From Paenimyroides baculatum (GTDB lineage: Bacteria; Bacteroidota; Bacteroidia; Flavobacteriales; Flavobacteriaceae), in contig NZ_VWSG01000003.1 in assembly GCF_008629655.1 (NCBI RefSeq), forward strand, positions 286,366 through 350,365: a stretch of DNA of 64,000 nucleotides, given 5' to 3'. Shown piece after piece: positions 40,859-51,200 of the stretch. Under the pieces are notes generated by a model. The model did not search any database. It saw only the letters and a list, made by a program, of their open reading frames with translations, and was not told the origin of the DNA. Positions within the stretch are counted from its first letter, which is position 1; each line of letters starts with the position of its first letter. The translations under genes and the position numbers were made by a program.

Positions 40859-42771
40859 GAAAACTTCTGTTTCCCATAATTGTACTTGCTGCTACTATAA
40901 TCATTGTGGCAAGACTTTTTTATTTACAGATTGTCGATGATTCTTTCTTGAAAAAGGCAGATATGAACGCCTTGAAAATTGTGTATGAATATCCTGAACG
41001 TGGCTATATTTACGATCGTACCGGGCAGCTTATGGTGGCAAACCAACCAAGTTACGATATCATGGTTATTCCGCGCGAGGTTAAAAATATCGATACATTA
41101 GAACTTTGTAATATTTTAGAAATCACAAAAGATGAGTTTCTAAAAAAAGTTGAAAAAGCTAAAGTATATTCTCCCCGTTTACCATCGGTTTTTCTGGCAC
41201 AGTTAACCAAGACTGAATTTGCTGCTTTTCAGGAAAAAATCCGTCATTTTAAAGGATTTTATATTCAGAAGAGAAATTTACGCGACTATCAGGTTGATTT
41301 TGGTGCGAATGTTTTTGGATACATCCGTCAGATCAACGAAATGGAGTTAGAGAAAAGACCTTACTACAAATCGGGTGAATTGATTGGTATGCGTGGTGTT
41401 GAACAGGCTTACGAAGAAGATTTACGTGGAATTAGAGGTGTTCATTACATTCAAAAAGATAAATTCAACAAAGAAATAGGTCCTTTTAAAGAAGGAATTT
41501 ACGATACCGTTGCTGTAAAAGGAAACGACGTTACTATTACAATTGATAAAGATCTACAGAGATACGGCGAAGAATTAATGATTCGTAAACGTGGCGGTAT
41601 TGTGGCAATTGAGCCTAAAACCGGAGAAATTCTAGCATTGGTTACCGCACCGTCTTACGATCCAAATTTACTTGTGGGACGCGATCGTTCAAAAAATTAT
41701 GTAAAAATTGACAGTATTCCGGGTAAACCATTTTTTGATAAAGTATTGCAAGGACAATTTCCTCCGGGATCTCCTTTTAAAATTTTAACCGGATTAATTG
41801 GTTTACAAGAAGAAGTAATTGATACGCAAACCCGTTTTCCGTGTAGTCATGGTTTTTATTTAGGCGGTCGTTTTATAAAATGTCACGATGCCGGTAGTTG
41901 GAATCTTCACCCTGCAATTGCGCATTCTTGTAACACGTATTTTTCTCAAGCCTACTTGCGAATTGTTGCTAAATATCCAACATCAGCTCAAGGTGTTGAC
42001 GCTTGGAAAACACACTTGGAAAGTTTTGGATTGGGGCAATATATGGGTTACGATTTACCATCGGGGCAAAAAGGAAGAATTCCGGGATCAGAACTTTATA
42101 ACAAAGTTTACAAAGGCTGGAATTGGAAAGGATCAACCATTGTATCGAACGCAATTGGTCAGGGCGAAGTTGAAATGACACCTATTCAACTGGCAAATGT
42201 AATGTGTGCTGTAGCTAACGAAGGGTATTACTACACACCTCATATCATCAAAAAAATAGAGAATAAACAGATTGATAAATCGTTCATTCAGAAAAAACAA
42301 ACAACTATAGACAAACAGCATTTCCGTCCCGTTATCGAAGGATTGGCAGAAGTTTACAAAACAGGAACCGCAAGCCGATTACAAATTCCAGACATTAATA
42401 TTTGTGGTAAAACAGGAACGGTAGAAAACTTTGCAGTTGTTGACGGTGAAAAGGTAAAACTACAAGATCACTCGGTATTCTTGGCATTTGCACCTAAAGA
42501 AAATCCTAAAATCGTAATCGCAGTTTTTATTGAAAACGGTAGTTGGGGGGCAAGTTGGGCGGGACCGATTGCATCGTTAATGATCGAAAAATATCTAAAA
42601 AAAGAAATTACCCGTACCGATTTAGAAAAACGTATGTTCGCTGGTGATTTATCTGCAAATTATATTTTAAAAGATATTTCGGACAAACAAAAAGAAGAAA
42701 AAGACCGTTTAAAACGTTTAGAAAAAGAGCGTCAGTTAAAATTAAAAGCCAAGCAAAATGGTAAAAACTAA
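40855..42771 (+). CDS. mrdA: Penicillin-binding protein 2, elongation transpeptidase
   Basis: A 638-residue class B PBP that crosslinks peptidoglycan during elongation. N-terminal membrane helix (LLFPIIVLAATIIIVARLFYLQIV), pedestal domain with YPERGYIYDRTGQLMVANQPSYDIMVIP, and the transpeptidase domain. The catalytic SxxK is in PPGSPFKILTGL, SxN in HSCNTYFSQ and KTG in CGKTGTVENF. A basic C-terminal tail (KEEKDRLKRLEKERQLKLKAKQ) of about 25 residues extends beyond the enzyme. It overlaps mreD by 4 bases and rodA by 14. Confidence 0.96.
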   Translation: MRKLLFPIIVLAATIIIVARLFYLQIVDDSFLKKADMNALKIVYEYPERGYIYDRTGQLMVANQPSYDIMVIPREVKNIDTLELCNILEITKDEFLKKVEKAKVYSPRLPSVFLAQLTKTEFAAFQEKIRHFKGFYIQKRNLRDYQVDFGANVFGYIRQINEMELEKRPYYKSGELIGMRGVEQAYEEDLRGIRGVHYIQKDKFNKEIGPFKEGIYDTVAVKGNDVTITIDKDLQRYGEELMIRKRGGIVAIEPKTGEILALVTAPSYDPNLLVGRDRSKNYVKIDSIPGKPFFDKVLQGQFPPGSPFKILTGLIGLQEEVIDTQTRFPCSHGFYLGGRFIKCHDAGSWNLHPAIAHSCNTYFSQAYLRIVAKYPTSAQGVDAWKTHLESFGLGQYMGYDLPSGQKGRIPGSELYNKVYKGWNWKGSTIVSNAIGQGEVEMTPIQLANVMCAVANEGYYYTPHIIKKIENKQIDKSFIQKKQTTIDKQHFRPVIEGLAEVYKTGTASRLQIPDINICGKTGTVENFAVVDGEKVKLQDHSVFLAFAPKENPKIVIAVFIENGSWGASWAGPIASLMIEKYLKKEITRTDLEKRMFAGDLSANYILKDISDKQKEEKDRLKRLEKERQLKLKAKQNGKN

Positions 42772-44032
42772 ACATTTAGAAAACCAAAGCGTTATTGCCA
42801 ATGTAGATTGGTTAAGCATATTTTTGTATGCCGTGCTTGTTCTTTTTGGTTGGATGAACATTTATTCGGCTTCTTTACCGCTAGAAGAAACTTCTATTTT
42901 TGATCTAAGTCAAACATACGGAAAACAGTTGTTGTTTGTAGGCTTAACTATTCCTATGATCATCGTGATACTTTCGTTAGATACCAAAGTATATGAAAAA
43001 TATTCGCTTATTTATTACGTTATAGGTATTGTACTTTTAATGGGATTGTTCGTTTTTGGAAAAACAATTAAAGGGCAAACCAACTGGTATCAATTTGGTG
43101 GAATCAGTTTACAACCGTCAGAATTTGCTAAAATTGGCACCGCTTTGTTTCTGTCTAAATACATAACCGAAAGTCAGACTACCTTCCAAACACTTAAAGA
43201 ACAAGCCATTGCAATGGGAATTATTTTTCTACCTGTTGCATTTATTATGTTACAACCCGATGCCGGTTCGGCAATGATTTTCGCTGTTTTATTCTTGGTA
43301 TTGTACCGCGAAGGTTTCCCCGGTTGGTATTTATGGACCGGTTTTTTAGCTATAATACTGTTTATTCTGGCGTTGGTAATACAACCTGTTTTTTTAATTC
43401 TGTTGATAGTTTTAGGTTGCGGAATTCACTTTTTTTACAACAAAACCATTAGTAGAAACCCTTTTATCTACGCTATTTTGGCGGTTGTAATGAGCGGTTT
43501 TGTATTTTCTGTTGATTATGTTTTTGACAATGTTTTAGAAGCCCATCAGAAAGACCGTATCAATGTATTGCTTGGCGACGATGTAGATATGAAGAAAGAA
43601 GGTTACAACCTTAACCAGTCTATGATTGCAATTGGTTCGGGTGGATGGATAGGCAAAGGTTTTTTAGAAGGAACACAAACAAAAGGCGGTTTTGTACCCG
43701 AACAACATACCGATTATATTTTTACAACCGTTGGCGAAGAATGGGGTTTTGCCGGATCAATAGTCGTAATTACTTGTTTTATAACATTAATATTACGAAT
43801 TGTTTATTTATCTGAAAAGCAGAAAAATACTTTTGCACGGATTTACGGATATTGTGTCGCCGCCATTTTATTTATGCATTTCTTCGTAAATGTATCCATG
43901 CTTATCGGAATTTTCCCAACCATCGGAGTTCCGTTACCGTTTTTCTCGTACGGCGGATCAAGTTTAATTGCCTTTACCCTTTTACTTTTCATCTTTTTAA
44001 AATTAGATGCCAATAAGGTAAACGAATGGTAA
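42758..44032 (+). CDS. rodA: Rod shape-determining protein RodA, SEDS glycosyltransferase
   Basis: A 424-residue polytopic SEDS peptidoglycan polymerase and partner of PBP2. About ten membrane helices; conserved stretches include IKGQTNWYQFGGISLQPSEFAKIGTALFL, LQPDAGSAMIF, YNLNQSMIAIGSGGWIGKGFLEGTQTKGGFVPEQHTDYIFTTVGEEWGF and the terminal FPTIGVPLPFFSYGGSSLI. The Asp in LQPDAG and the Glu/His in PEQHTD are the functional positions of the family. It ends the mre cluster. Confidence 0.97.
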   Translation: MVKTKHLENQSVIANVDWLSIFLYAVLVLFGWMNIYSASLPLEETSIFDLSQTYGKQLLFVGLTIPMIIVILSLDTKVYEKYSLIYYVIGIVLLMGLFVFGKTIKGQTNWYQFGGISLQPSEFAKIGTALFLSKYITESQTTFQTLKEQAIAMGIIFLPVAFIMLQPDAGSAMIFAVLFLVLYREGFPGWYLWTGFLAIILFILALVIQPVFLILLIVLGCGIHFFYNKTISRNPFIYAILAVVMSGFVFSVDYVFDNVLEAHQKDRINVLLGDDVDMKKEGYNLNQSMIAIGSGGWIGKGFLEGTQTKGGFVPEQHTDYIFTTVGEEWGFAGSIVVITCFITLILRIVYLSEKQKNTFARIYGYCVAAILFMHFFVNVSMLIGIFPTIGVPLPFFSYGGSSLIAFTLLLFIFLKLDANKVNEW

Positions 44033-44092
44033 CATGGCATAAATTTTGCATAATCATAATTAAATTTTAATTTTATAAAAAATATTTACAAA

Positions 44093-44734
44093 ATGAAAAA
44101 AATTGTTTTATTCTCTTGGTTGTTAATGGGCACAAGTTATACAATTCAAGCACAGGTAAACACTACACCTCAACAAAATCAAATTAATACAACTACACAA
44201 GTTGCTAATGATACGCTTAAGGCTTTACCAGCTGTAAATACTGCTACAGCAACTACCGCAACGGCAACAGCCACAGCAGTTGCTAGCAAAGCTAATTACG
44301 AAGAAGAAATTCTAAAAGCTGAACAAGCTCGACAAAAAGCGGAAGAAAAATTAGCAAAACAAGAAGCAGATGCTGCTAAACGTGCAAAGAAAAAAGCAGA
44401 ATCGGAAGCTAAAGCTGCACAGAAAAAGCAAAAAGCTCATGAAAAAGAGCAAAAACAAAAGATAAAAGCTGAAAAGAAAGCAGCCAGCAAAGAAAAAGCC
44501 ATTGCAAAAGCAGAAAGCAATCTTAAAAAAGCAGAAAACGATTTACGTAAGGCTGAAATGAAATTTGAAGAATCTAAAAATGAATTTGAGCGTAAAAAAC
44601 TTAAAAACAAAATGGATTTTGAAAAGGAAATTAAAGAGAAATCGAAGTTAGTAAAGATGGAAACAAAAATTTCAGAACTTAAACTAAAAGTAAACAAACA
44701 AGAGCTTGAATTAAAAAAAGCTCAAATTAAATAA
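44093..44734 (+). CDS. Secreted Lys/Ala/Glu-rich coiled-coil protein
   Basis: A 213-residue protein with a signal peptide (IVLFSWLLMGTSYTIQAQ) and a Thr/Ala-rich linker with alternating TAT repeats. A long charged heptad region follows from about residue 70 to the end (EQARQKAEEKLAKQEADAAK and similar), forming an extended coiled coil. No catalytic domain. Similar low-complexity proteins occur widely, so homology is hard to judge. Location is periplasmic or envelope-associated. It follows rodA but with a 60-base gap and its own terminator. Confidence 0.78.
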   Translation: MKKIVLFSWLLMGTSYTIQAQVNTTPQQNQINTTTQVANDTLKALPAVNTATATTATATATAVASKANYEEEILKAEQARQKAEEKLAKQEADAAKRAKKKAESEAKAAQKKQKAHEKEQKQKIKAEKKAASKEKAIAKAESNLKKAENDLRKAEMKFEESKNEFERKKLKNKMDFEKEIKEKSKLVKMETKISELKLKVNKQELELKKAQIK

Positions 44735-44737
44735 AGC

Positions 44738-44771
44738 AAAAACGACCTTGAAAATTCAAGGTCGTTTTTTT
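44738..44771. terminator. Bidirectional terminator
   Basis: Stem AAAAACGACCTTGAA / TTCAAGGTCGTTTTT with a two-base loop and T run, between the convergent coiled-coil gene and tcdA. Confidence 0.87.
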
Positions 44772-45486
44772 ACTTTTTCAACAAATGTCTAATCACGGTT
44801 TCTGCACTGTGAAGTCCGAATAAGCCGGGCATCCAGCTGTTTGTACCAAAAAACGATCTTTTATAGTTTGATCCATCGGTCATTTTTAAACTGCTTTCGT
44901 CTGGTTTTTCTATCGAAAAAACGGCTTTAACGCCCTTATTTACGCCCAATTTTCGTAAACGCTTTCTTATTACTTTTGCGAGGGGACAAACATCGGTTTT
45001 ACTAATGTCTTTTACAACTACTTTATTTACAACCATTTTACCGCCTGCACCCATGTTAGAAATTACTTTTACTTTGGTTTTTTTTGCTGCAACAATTAAA
45101 TTTAGTTTTGGCGTAATACTGTCAATACAATCTAAAACGTAATCAAAATCTTTGGTAACGATTTCGGTTGCACGTTCTGGCGATAAAAATTCCTGAATAC
45201 GCGTTAAATTCAATTCCGGATTTATATCCATCAATCGGTCGCCTACTATCTCCACTTTTGGTTGCCCAACGGTTGAATGCAATGCGGGCAATTGTCTGTT
45301 AACATTGGTAATATCAACCGTATCACCGTCAACAATGGTAAGGTTTCCAACGCCTGCACGCACAATAAATTCTGCTGCAAACGATCCTACACCGCCTAAA
45401 CCAACTATTAAAACATTGGCTTTTTTTAATACTTCTAATCCTTCAGGTTTAAATAATAATTCTGCTCTTTCCTGCCAAACAGCCAT
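44770..45486 (-). CDS. tcdA: tRNA threonylcarbamoyladenosine dehydratase (TcdA/CsdL-type)
   Basis: A 238-residue E1-like (ThiF fold) enzyme that cyclises t6A37 in tRNA to ct6A. Nucleotide-binding GLGGVGSFAAEFIVRAGVGNLTIVDGDTVDITNVNRQLPAL, the FDYVLDCIDSITPKL motif, the helix ISNMGAGGKMV and the TcdA-type KTDVCPLAKVIRKRLRKLGV are clear. The short form lacking MoeB or ThiF C-terminal extensions matches TcdA. Related possibility: another E1-like adenylyltransferase, less likely. Confidence 0.9.
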   Translation of the reverse strand: MAVWQERAELLFKPEGLEVLKKANVLIVGLGGVGSFAAEFIVRAGVGNLTIVDGDTVDITNVNRQLPALHSTVGQPKVEIVGDRLMDINPELNLTRIQEFLSPERATEIVTKDFDYVLDCIDSITPKLNLIVAAKKTKVKVISNMGAGGKMVVNKVVVKDISKTDVCPLAKVIRKRLRKLGVNKGVKAVFSIEKPDESSLKMTDGSNYKRSFFGTNSWMPGLFGLHSAETVIRHLLKK

Positions 45487-45535
45487 TAAATACTAAATTG
45501 TGTAAAACTTCTTCGATCGAAAAATCGATTCTTTT

Positions 45536-46171
45536 TTACTGGTTAAAAACTCGGTTATAATTCTCTTCAATTATAGGCTCTAAATTTATATTTAGAACAT
45601 GTTCTGCCTTGCTGTATACTTCAAAAATCGTTTGATCAATCATGTCGGTTTCTAAAAAAAGCTGATTCAACGGAATCGTTTTCAGTACATTTTCCAATTC
45701 AGGATTCTGCAATAGATATTTCCCAAACGATAGATAAAATCCGTTCTTTATCAAACTTTCTGCAACCTGACTATTCTTTGAAAAACCATGAATAACCATT
45801 GGAATGGTTAGCTTTAATTCTTTTTTGATTTCAATGATTTCCTGATACGCAGCAACGCAGTGCAAAATTACCGGTTTTTTATATTTTTCGGCTAAAAGTA
45901 ATTGCGGAATGAGTATTTTTTTTTGAATTTCTATCGAAGTTTCTATCCGTTTGTCCAAACCGCACTCGCCTACTGCTTTAAAATTAGGAAGTTGAATTGT
46001 ATTTTCAATTACAGCTAAATCATCTAAAAAAGTATTTTCGTTTAGATACCAAGGATGAATGCCCACAGTAAAATTGGGCAATTCGGTATTTATTTCATTC
46101 GGATATTGATTGACCAATTCTACAATTTCGCTGTTGTTTGAAAAATGATGCGTATGAATATTGTAATGCAT
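45536..46171 (-). CDS. TatD-family hydrolase-like protein
   Basis: A 211-residue, short TatD-type amidohydrolase. N-terminal metal motif YNIHTHH, FTVGIHPWYL, AVGECGLDKRI, QLLLAEKYKKPVILHCVAAYQE, PMVIHGFSKNSQVAESLIKNGFYLSFGKYLL and LFLETDMIDQTIFEVY are all in place, so the metal ligands appear present even though the protein is some 50 residues shorter than E. coli TatD. TatD proteins are metal-dependent DNases. Three bases separate it from the upstream DUF1684 gene, forming an operon. Confidence 0.88.
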   Translation of the reverse strand: MHYNIHTHHFSNNSEIVELVNQYPNEINTELPNFTVGIHPWYLNENTFLDDLAVIENTIQLPNFKAVGECGLDKRIETSIEIQKKILIPQLLLAEKYKKPVILHCVAAYQEIIEIKKELKLTIPMVIHGFSKNSQVAESLIKNGFYLSFGKYLLQNPELENVLKTIPLNQLFLETDMIDQTIFEVYSKAEHVLNINLEPIIEENYNRVFNQ

Positions 46172-46174
46172 AAT

Positions 46175-46759
46175 TTAGAATTTTACACCGGCTAAAATTT
46201 CAGTTTTCAGAAAATTTACGTCGGGCGTTATCGGGCACGAATATCCTAAAGTATACGCACAGTAAGGATGATATGCTTTATTAAAATCTAACACAATTTC
46301 GTTTCCGTCAGGAATTTCAATATCTAAATATCGTCCGGCGCCGTAGGTTTCGTTTCCGCTGGTTTCATCGATAAAAGGTAAAAACAAGTGCTTTTTATAA
46401 CCTTTCATTTTTATTAGATCGATGTTTTGATAAACTTCCAACTGAAATTTTTTATTATCGATTGTAAAATGTAAAATTCCGTAACGTTTATAATCAGGTT
46501 GGTTTTTACCAGAAGTCGGCATTTTAAAAACCGGCTGATTTTCTAATTTTTGCAAAGTAGCTTTTACTACAAATTTATCATTGTAAGGATAAAAATTCAA
46601 TCCTTTAAAATCTTTCAGCTCATCCTCTTTTAAAGGAGTTTTCTCTGGATTAAAATATGATTCGTTCAATTCTTTCTGATATTCAAGAACCTCTTTTTTA
46701 TTGCTTTGAGAAAAAACTAAATTGGTAAATAGTAGAAAAAGTATAAGTAATTTGTACAT
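46175..46759 (-). CDS. DUF1684 secreted protein
   Basis: A 194-residue protein with a signal peptide (YKLLILFLLFTNLVFSQ). The DUF1684 core is RYGILHFTIDNKKFQLEVYQNIDLIKMKGYKKHLFLPFIDETSGNETYGAGRYLDIEIPDGNEIVLDFNKAYHPYCAYTLGYSCPITPDVNFLKTEILAGVKF. The ending with CPITP and conserved YHPYCAY is diagnostic. Function unknown. Encoded upstream of, and three bases from, the TatD-like gene. Confidence 0.9.
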   Translation of the reverse strand: MYKLLILFLLFTNLVFSQSNKKEVLEYQKELNESYFNPEKTPLKEDELKDFKGLNFYPYNDKFVVKATLQKLENQPVFKMPTSGKNQPDYKRYGILHFTIDNKKFQLEVYQNIDLIKMKGYKKHLFLPFIDETSGNETYGAGRYLDIEIPDGNEIVLDFNKAYHPYCAYTLGYSCPITPDVNFLKTEILAGVKF

Positions 46760-46849
46760 GTTCTTTTTTTATCAAAATTACATATTTTGTTTTTTAAACA
46801 AACACACTAAATTTTTAAAATGATCGTTATATCCTAAAAACATAAAAAC

Positions 46850-47302
46850 ATGAAGAAACTTATTTGTTGTGTTATTGGGTTAACCGGATTATTTGCAAGT
46901 GCGCAAGAAACAAGAGTGAAGTCGGAGAAGCCCGAACAATCTGTTTACGCTGTTGAAGTTAAATTAATAGGCTCTAATACGGGATTAATGACTGTTTCAG
47001 GAAATTCTACTATGAACGATTTAAAAGAAATCGAAAAAACAGCACAAGATCACGGAATCAGTATTTCGTTTGTGAATCAAAAATTCAACAGAAATCAATT
47101 AGAATACATAGAACTTTTGTTCCAAAATAACGGAAAATGGGAAACGTTGACTTTTGGAACTGATGATTTAAGATTATTGCCTTTTAGTATTTCATTTTCA
47201 ACCGATAAAAAAGAAGGGAAAGAAACCAGGAAATTTTCGATCAAAAACAACAAAAATAATCGCTCTGGAACTTCCTCTGATAACGTTTATCAAATTATCT
47301 AA
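46850..47302 (+). CDS. Secreted hypothetical protein with an M56-ectodomain-like segment
   Basis: A 150-residue protein with a signal peptide (KLICCVIGLTGLFASAQ). The central part (MNDLKEIEKTAQDHGISISFVNQKFNRNQLEYIELLFQNNGKWETLTFGTDDLRLLPFSISF) resembles a unit of the M56 protein at 60791 (VKMLREKCNLDITIDNLKRNKDGELTSIKISCKDDNQYFLNEKMQSNKPFEPFRL). Both have a helix, an (I)SI/DITI strand, an N-K-F/L-x-RN turn and a long strand. The resemblance is by eye. Function unknown; it has its own weak hairpin after the stop (near 47310-47332). Confidence 0.65.
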   Translation: MKKLICCVIGLTGLFASAQETRVKSEKPEQSVYAVEVKLIGSNTGLMTVSGNSTMNDLKEIEKTAQDHGISISFVNQKFNRNQLEYIELLFQNNGKWETLTFGTDDLRLLPFSISFSTDKKEGKETRKFSIKNNKNNRSGTSSDNVYQII

Positions 47303-47356
47303 CCAAATTAAAAAGACTTTCACGGTCTTTTTTTAATTTTACTCTAAAATTCCGAA

Positions 47357-48223
47357 ATGAAAAAATATATTGTCTTTTTTAGTTTTTCCTTATTATATGC
47401 GTGTTCAACAAAATCGCAAGAAAATAATTTTAAAGAAGTTTTTACTTTAAATAAAAAGCATACCGAAGTTTCGGGAATGATTTTTCACCAGCCAACGCAG
47501 AAGTTGTGGATGTTGCAGGATAAAGGAAATCCGTCAGAATTGTATATTTATTCGGTTGACGGTACTTTTGAAAATACGGTTACTGTGAATAATCAGGAAA
47601 ACACCGATTGGGAAGATTTATCGCAAGATACCAAGGGAAACATTTATATTGGAAATTTTGGAAACAACGATAATAAACGTAAAGACTTGCGCATTTTAAA
47701 AGTTAATGGATCTGATTTAACTTCTAATTCAATTAATACATCACAAGAAACTACTTTCTATTACGAAGATCAAACCGATTTTCCACCTAAAAAAAGCAAT
47801 TTATTGTACGATTGCGAAGCTTTTGTAGTAACTAATGATACTTTTTATTTGTTTACCAAAAACAGATCTAAAGGTTTTGATGGAACTTTTTTCGTTTACA
47901 AAGTGCCAAATAAAAACGGAAATTTTAAAGCCGAAAAAATTGCAACTTTACAAACATGCAGTCAGTATAAAAGTTGTGCAATTACTGGTGCAGCGCTTAA
48001 TAAAAACGGAAACGAAATTGCATTATTAACACACGATAAGGTGTTGTTAATTCCGTTTTTGAACGATGATTCTTTTAAACAAGAAAATATAACTATTAAA
48101 GAATTAGGTCATAATTCGCAAAAAGAAGCAATTACTTTTAAAAGTGATAAAGAACTTTTTATGGCAGATGAAAGCGAAAAAGGTAAAAAAGGCGGAAAAG
48201 TTTTTGTGTTGGATTTAAACTAA
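47357..48223 (+). CDS. Lipoprotein with beta-propeller-like repeats
   Basis: A 288-residue protein with a lipobox signal (YIVFFSFSLLYAC). Repeated sheet motifs suggest a propeller: VSGMIFHQPTQKLWMLQDKGNPSELYIYSVDG, NTDWEDLSQDTKGNIYIGNFGNNDNKRKDLRILKV, YDCEAFVVTNDTFYLFTKNR, CAITGAALNKNGNEIALLTHDKVLLI and EAITFKSDKELFMADES. The WEDL and YDCEA sequences are reminiscent of esterase-like or SdiA-regulated-type propellers, not assigned with certainty. Its last 4 bases overlap the end of the convergent giant metallophosphatase gene. Confidence 0.7.
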   Translation: MKKYIVFFSFSLLYACSTKSQENNFKEVFTLNKKHTEVSGMIFHQPTQKLWMLQDKGNPSELYIYSVDGTFENTVTVNNQENTDWEDLSQDTKGNIYIGNFGNNDNKRKDLRILKVNGSDLTSNSINTSQETTFYYEDQTDFPPKKSNLLYDCEAFVVTNDTFYLFTKNRSKGFDGTFFVYKVPNKNGNFKAEKIATLQTCSQYKSCAITGAALNKNGNEIALLTHDKVLLIPFLNDDSFKQENITIKELGHNSQKEAITFKSDKELFMADESEKGKKGGKVFVLDLN

Positions 48224-51200
48224 AAAGTAAATCCAACACCAAAACTTACCAAACTATTCTCTTTACTTGTAAAAATACCGCCGTAAGCCGTAAACGAATC
48301 CAGCGCGTTCAACCATAAACCGCCACCGTAACTGTGATACCATTGATTGTTCGGATCCCATTTATTCCAAACTTTACCAACATCGTATCCGGCATAAAAA
48401 CCATAACTTAAAGGTAAAACTCCGTTGGTTATGTGTTTCATTTTATAACGGATGTCCTGACTTGTTACAAACGATGTATCGCCCATAAAACGCTGCTGAC
48501 GATAACCTCGCAACCCGTTATTAGATCCTAACGTGGCAGCCTGATAAAAATGATAATCGTCTCCAAAAATCTTTTCTAACAAATAAGTTGACGACCATGT
48601 TAGTTTTTTATCGTTAGAAATCGGCACTACAAAATTCAATTTAGAATTCAAATACTGGTGTGTTTTATTAAAATCATCTACAAAAAAACGATTTCCAAAC
48701 AAAAGCATAAATCCTAAACCAACCGTTGGTTCTTGCGTATTATCGTAATTCTCGAACTGATATTTCAATCGGGCACCAACAAAATCGGTCTTATCATAAG
48801 AATCATTTAACTGCGTAAACAACTGCTCGTCAATCAATCGGTTATTTGTTTTTTCAATTTTTGTCGATTCGTATGTTGCTCCGATCAAAAACGAACCTCC
48901 GTTGCGACCTTTCCATTCGTATGTTGGTTTAACTTCCATTTGCGATGTTCTTACTCGGTAATAATTATCTCTGAAAGCACTTTTATCGTACGTAGCCAAA
49001 TTATCAACCCCAAAAAAGTTTCTTGTAAAGTTTGATGAAGTTGCTAGGGCTTCCACGTTCCAATATCCGGTGTTTGAATAATCTTTGAAACTACCTTTAT
49101 AGGCTGCAAAAATACCCGAGGTTGCAAAATTGAACTTCATTCGTAACTGATGTTTTTGCGAATACGGATTTTGGTTGAACTTCTTCATGGTGTATGTTCC
49201 GTTCAAGCCCAACATCACCCCGTTGTCACGATTATAACCTGCATCGGGTAAAATAGCCAGTACATTTAAAGGCGCTTTGCGATAATCGTACTGGTTTAAA
49301 TTGTACTGATCGCGCAAAACAACGCTTGCATTTCCTTTTTCTTCGATAGTTACCGGTTTTGAACCATAATCGAAAATTTTTGTGCTTGTTTTTGATGCTA
49401 CATTATAAACATCGTTATTCTTCCCACCGATTAGCTTTAAACGAATTTTTGATTTTTCACCGTTAACCTTTATATTATCATCATCATCTAAACCATAAAT
49501 CCAGATTTCTTTGGTTGTTTTTGGCAGATACTTGTAAGATGCCATTAACGTATCGCCCGAATTTTTATTGCGATAATGATTAACAATTACTTCATTTTTT
49601 GAAGTATTTACAACAAACGTATCTTTTTTATTGGTTCCTACAACGATTCCGTATTTGAACAATTCTTTGTAATATTTACTTGTAAAAGCGACTAATTTAG
49701 ATCGACGTTCTTTTAGAATTTCGATAATATCATCGCTGTATTGGTTACGGATTTCTTTTGGAAGACTGTTAAAAGCATCTTCAATAACCTGATCGTTTAG
49801 ACCGTTTACGACATCATCTGCTGCATTTTTCCAATCTTGCAAAGTTGTATTTTGAAGAAAAACTTTATCTAATGGAAATGCCGATTTTGTTATCCAACGT
49901 GGTTTGCCGTAATTCCCTTTAAAATTCTGCATGTGTCGCAAAGGATTCAGCTTATTTGCAAGCATTAGTAATTTTCCGTCGATTTTAGCAAACGCCTGAT
50001 CGCGATCTCTTGGTATCGGCTGATAAATTACTTCCTTGCCTACTTTCTTTTCAACCCAACGCCATTGATCGGAATGTCTGTCCCAATCGCCAATTAAAAA
50101 ATCGAAAATTCGGGCACGCAGATACATTTTCTCATCGACTTTATATTTTTCGTCTTTTTCCAAATTCACCAACAAATCTTGTGTGCTGATTATGTCGTCA
50201 CCTTTTCCTAACGACGAAATATTCGCCTGTGATTTATGCGGACGCTCTTCGATCATATACAATTCGTTTCCATACGTTGCATTGTATTTGCCCAACGCAT
50301 TTTGTTTGGGAACGTAAAAAAGTTTCGGGTTGCTATGGTACAGACCAACAGCATCAGACAACTGTCCCAAAATAAATGCGGTGTATGGATGTGAAGTGGT
50401 GTAATAATCATCGATAAACGTCAGCACAAAAGTATCTTCCAACTTATCTTGAATGTAAGTATCTTTAAAAATTGCCGATTGCAAAAACTGTTTCGAGCTT
50501 TTACGCAAGCCTCTCATCACGTATTGCTTTCCATCTTTATCTTCTAACCACAACGATAGCGACTGATTGCCACCACCAGAAATAATTGGTTTTAAACCAC
50601 CATACAAGCTTTCTAAATTTGCTACAGGTGTGTTCACTTTTGTACCATAAATAATGCGGTAATGATTCCCGAAAAGAAATCTGTAGGTATCTGACTTCTT
50701 AGTAACTTCGGGCGGATAAACCGATGCCATGGTAGTTGTTTGCGTAACTTTTGGATAATTTCCACTGTAATCATCAGGACACATAATCGTTTTCTTGAAA
50801 ACAATTTCTTCGCCAGAATCGGTCATTTTATGAATAAAAACATCTACATGATTGTCTTCGTAAACCTTTAAAGTTGCAAATCCCAAGCTGCCAATTGTAT
50901 AACTTGTTGGTTGAACGCTTCTGGTTTCTTCGGTTTTTGATCCTGCTCCGCTGATTAATTGCTTAATTCCATCGTTTTCAATATACTGTAAATTATGTTC
51001 GTGACCAGAAACAAAAACGACCTGCTCTTTATCTTTTGTAAGCGTTTTTAATCGATCAACCATCATTCGATAATAGGTATGCTGCATATCAGCCGGACTT
51101 GCACCCGATGTTTTTCGCAAATAATTTGCTACACTTCCTAAAACCGGCAACGGCACTTTTTTATAAGGAAAAAGATGATTTCTTGCAGAAAAATATCCAC

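Noticed and set aside
36905..44032. Looking for an unusual arrangement in the purH and mre region
   Set aside because: Gene content, order and motifs are as expected for a rod-shape cluster; nothing anomalous was seen.
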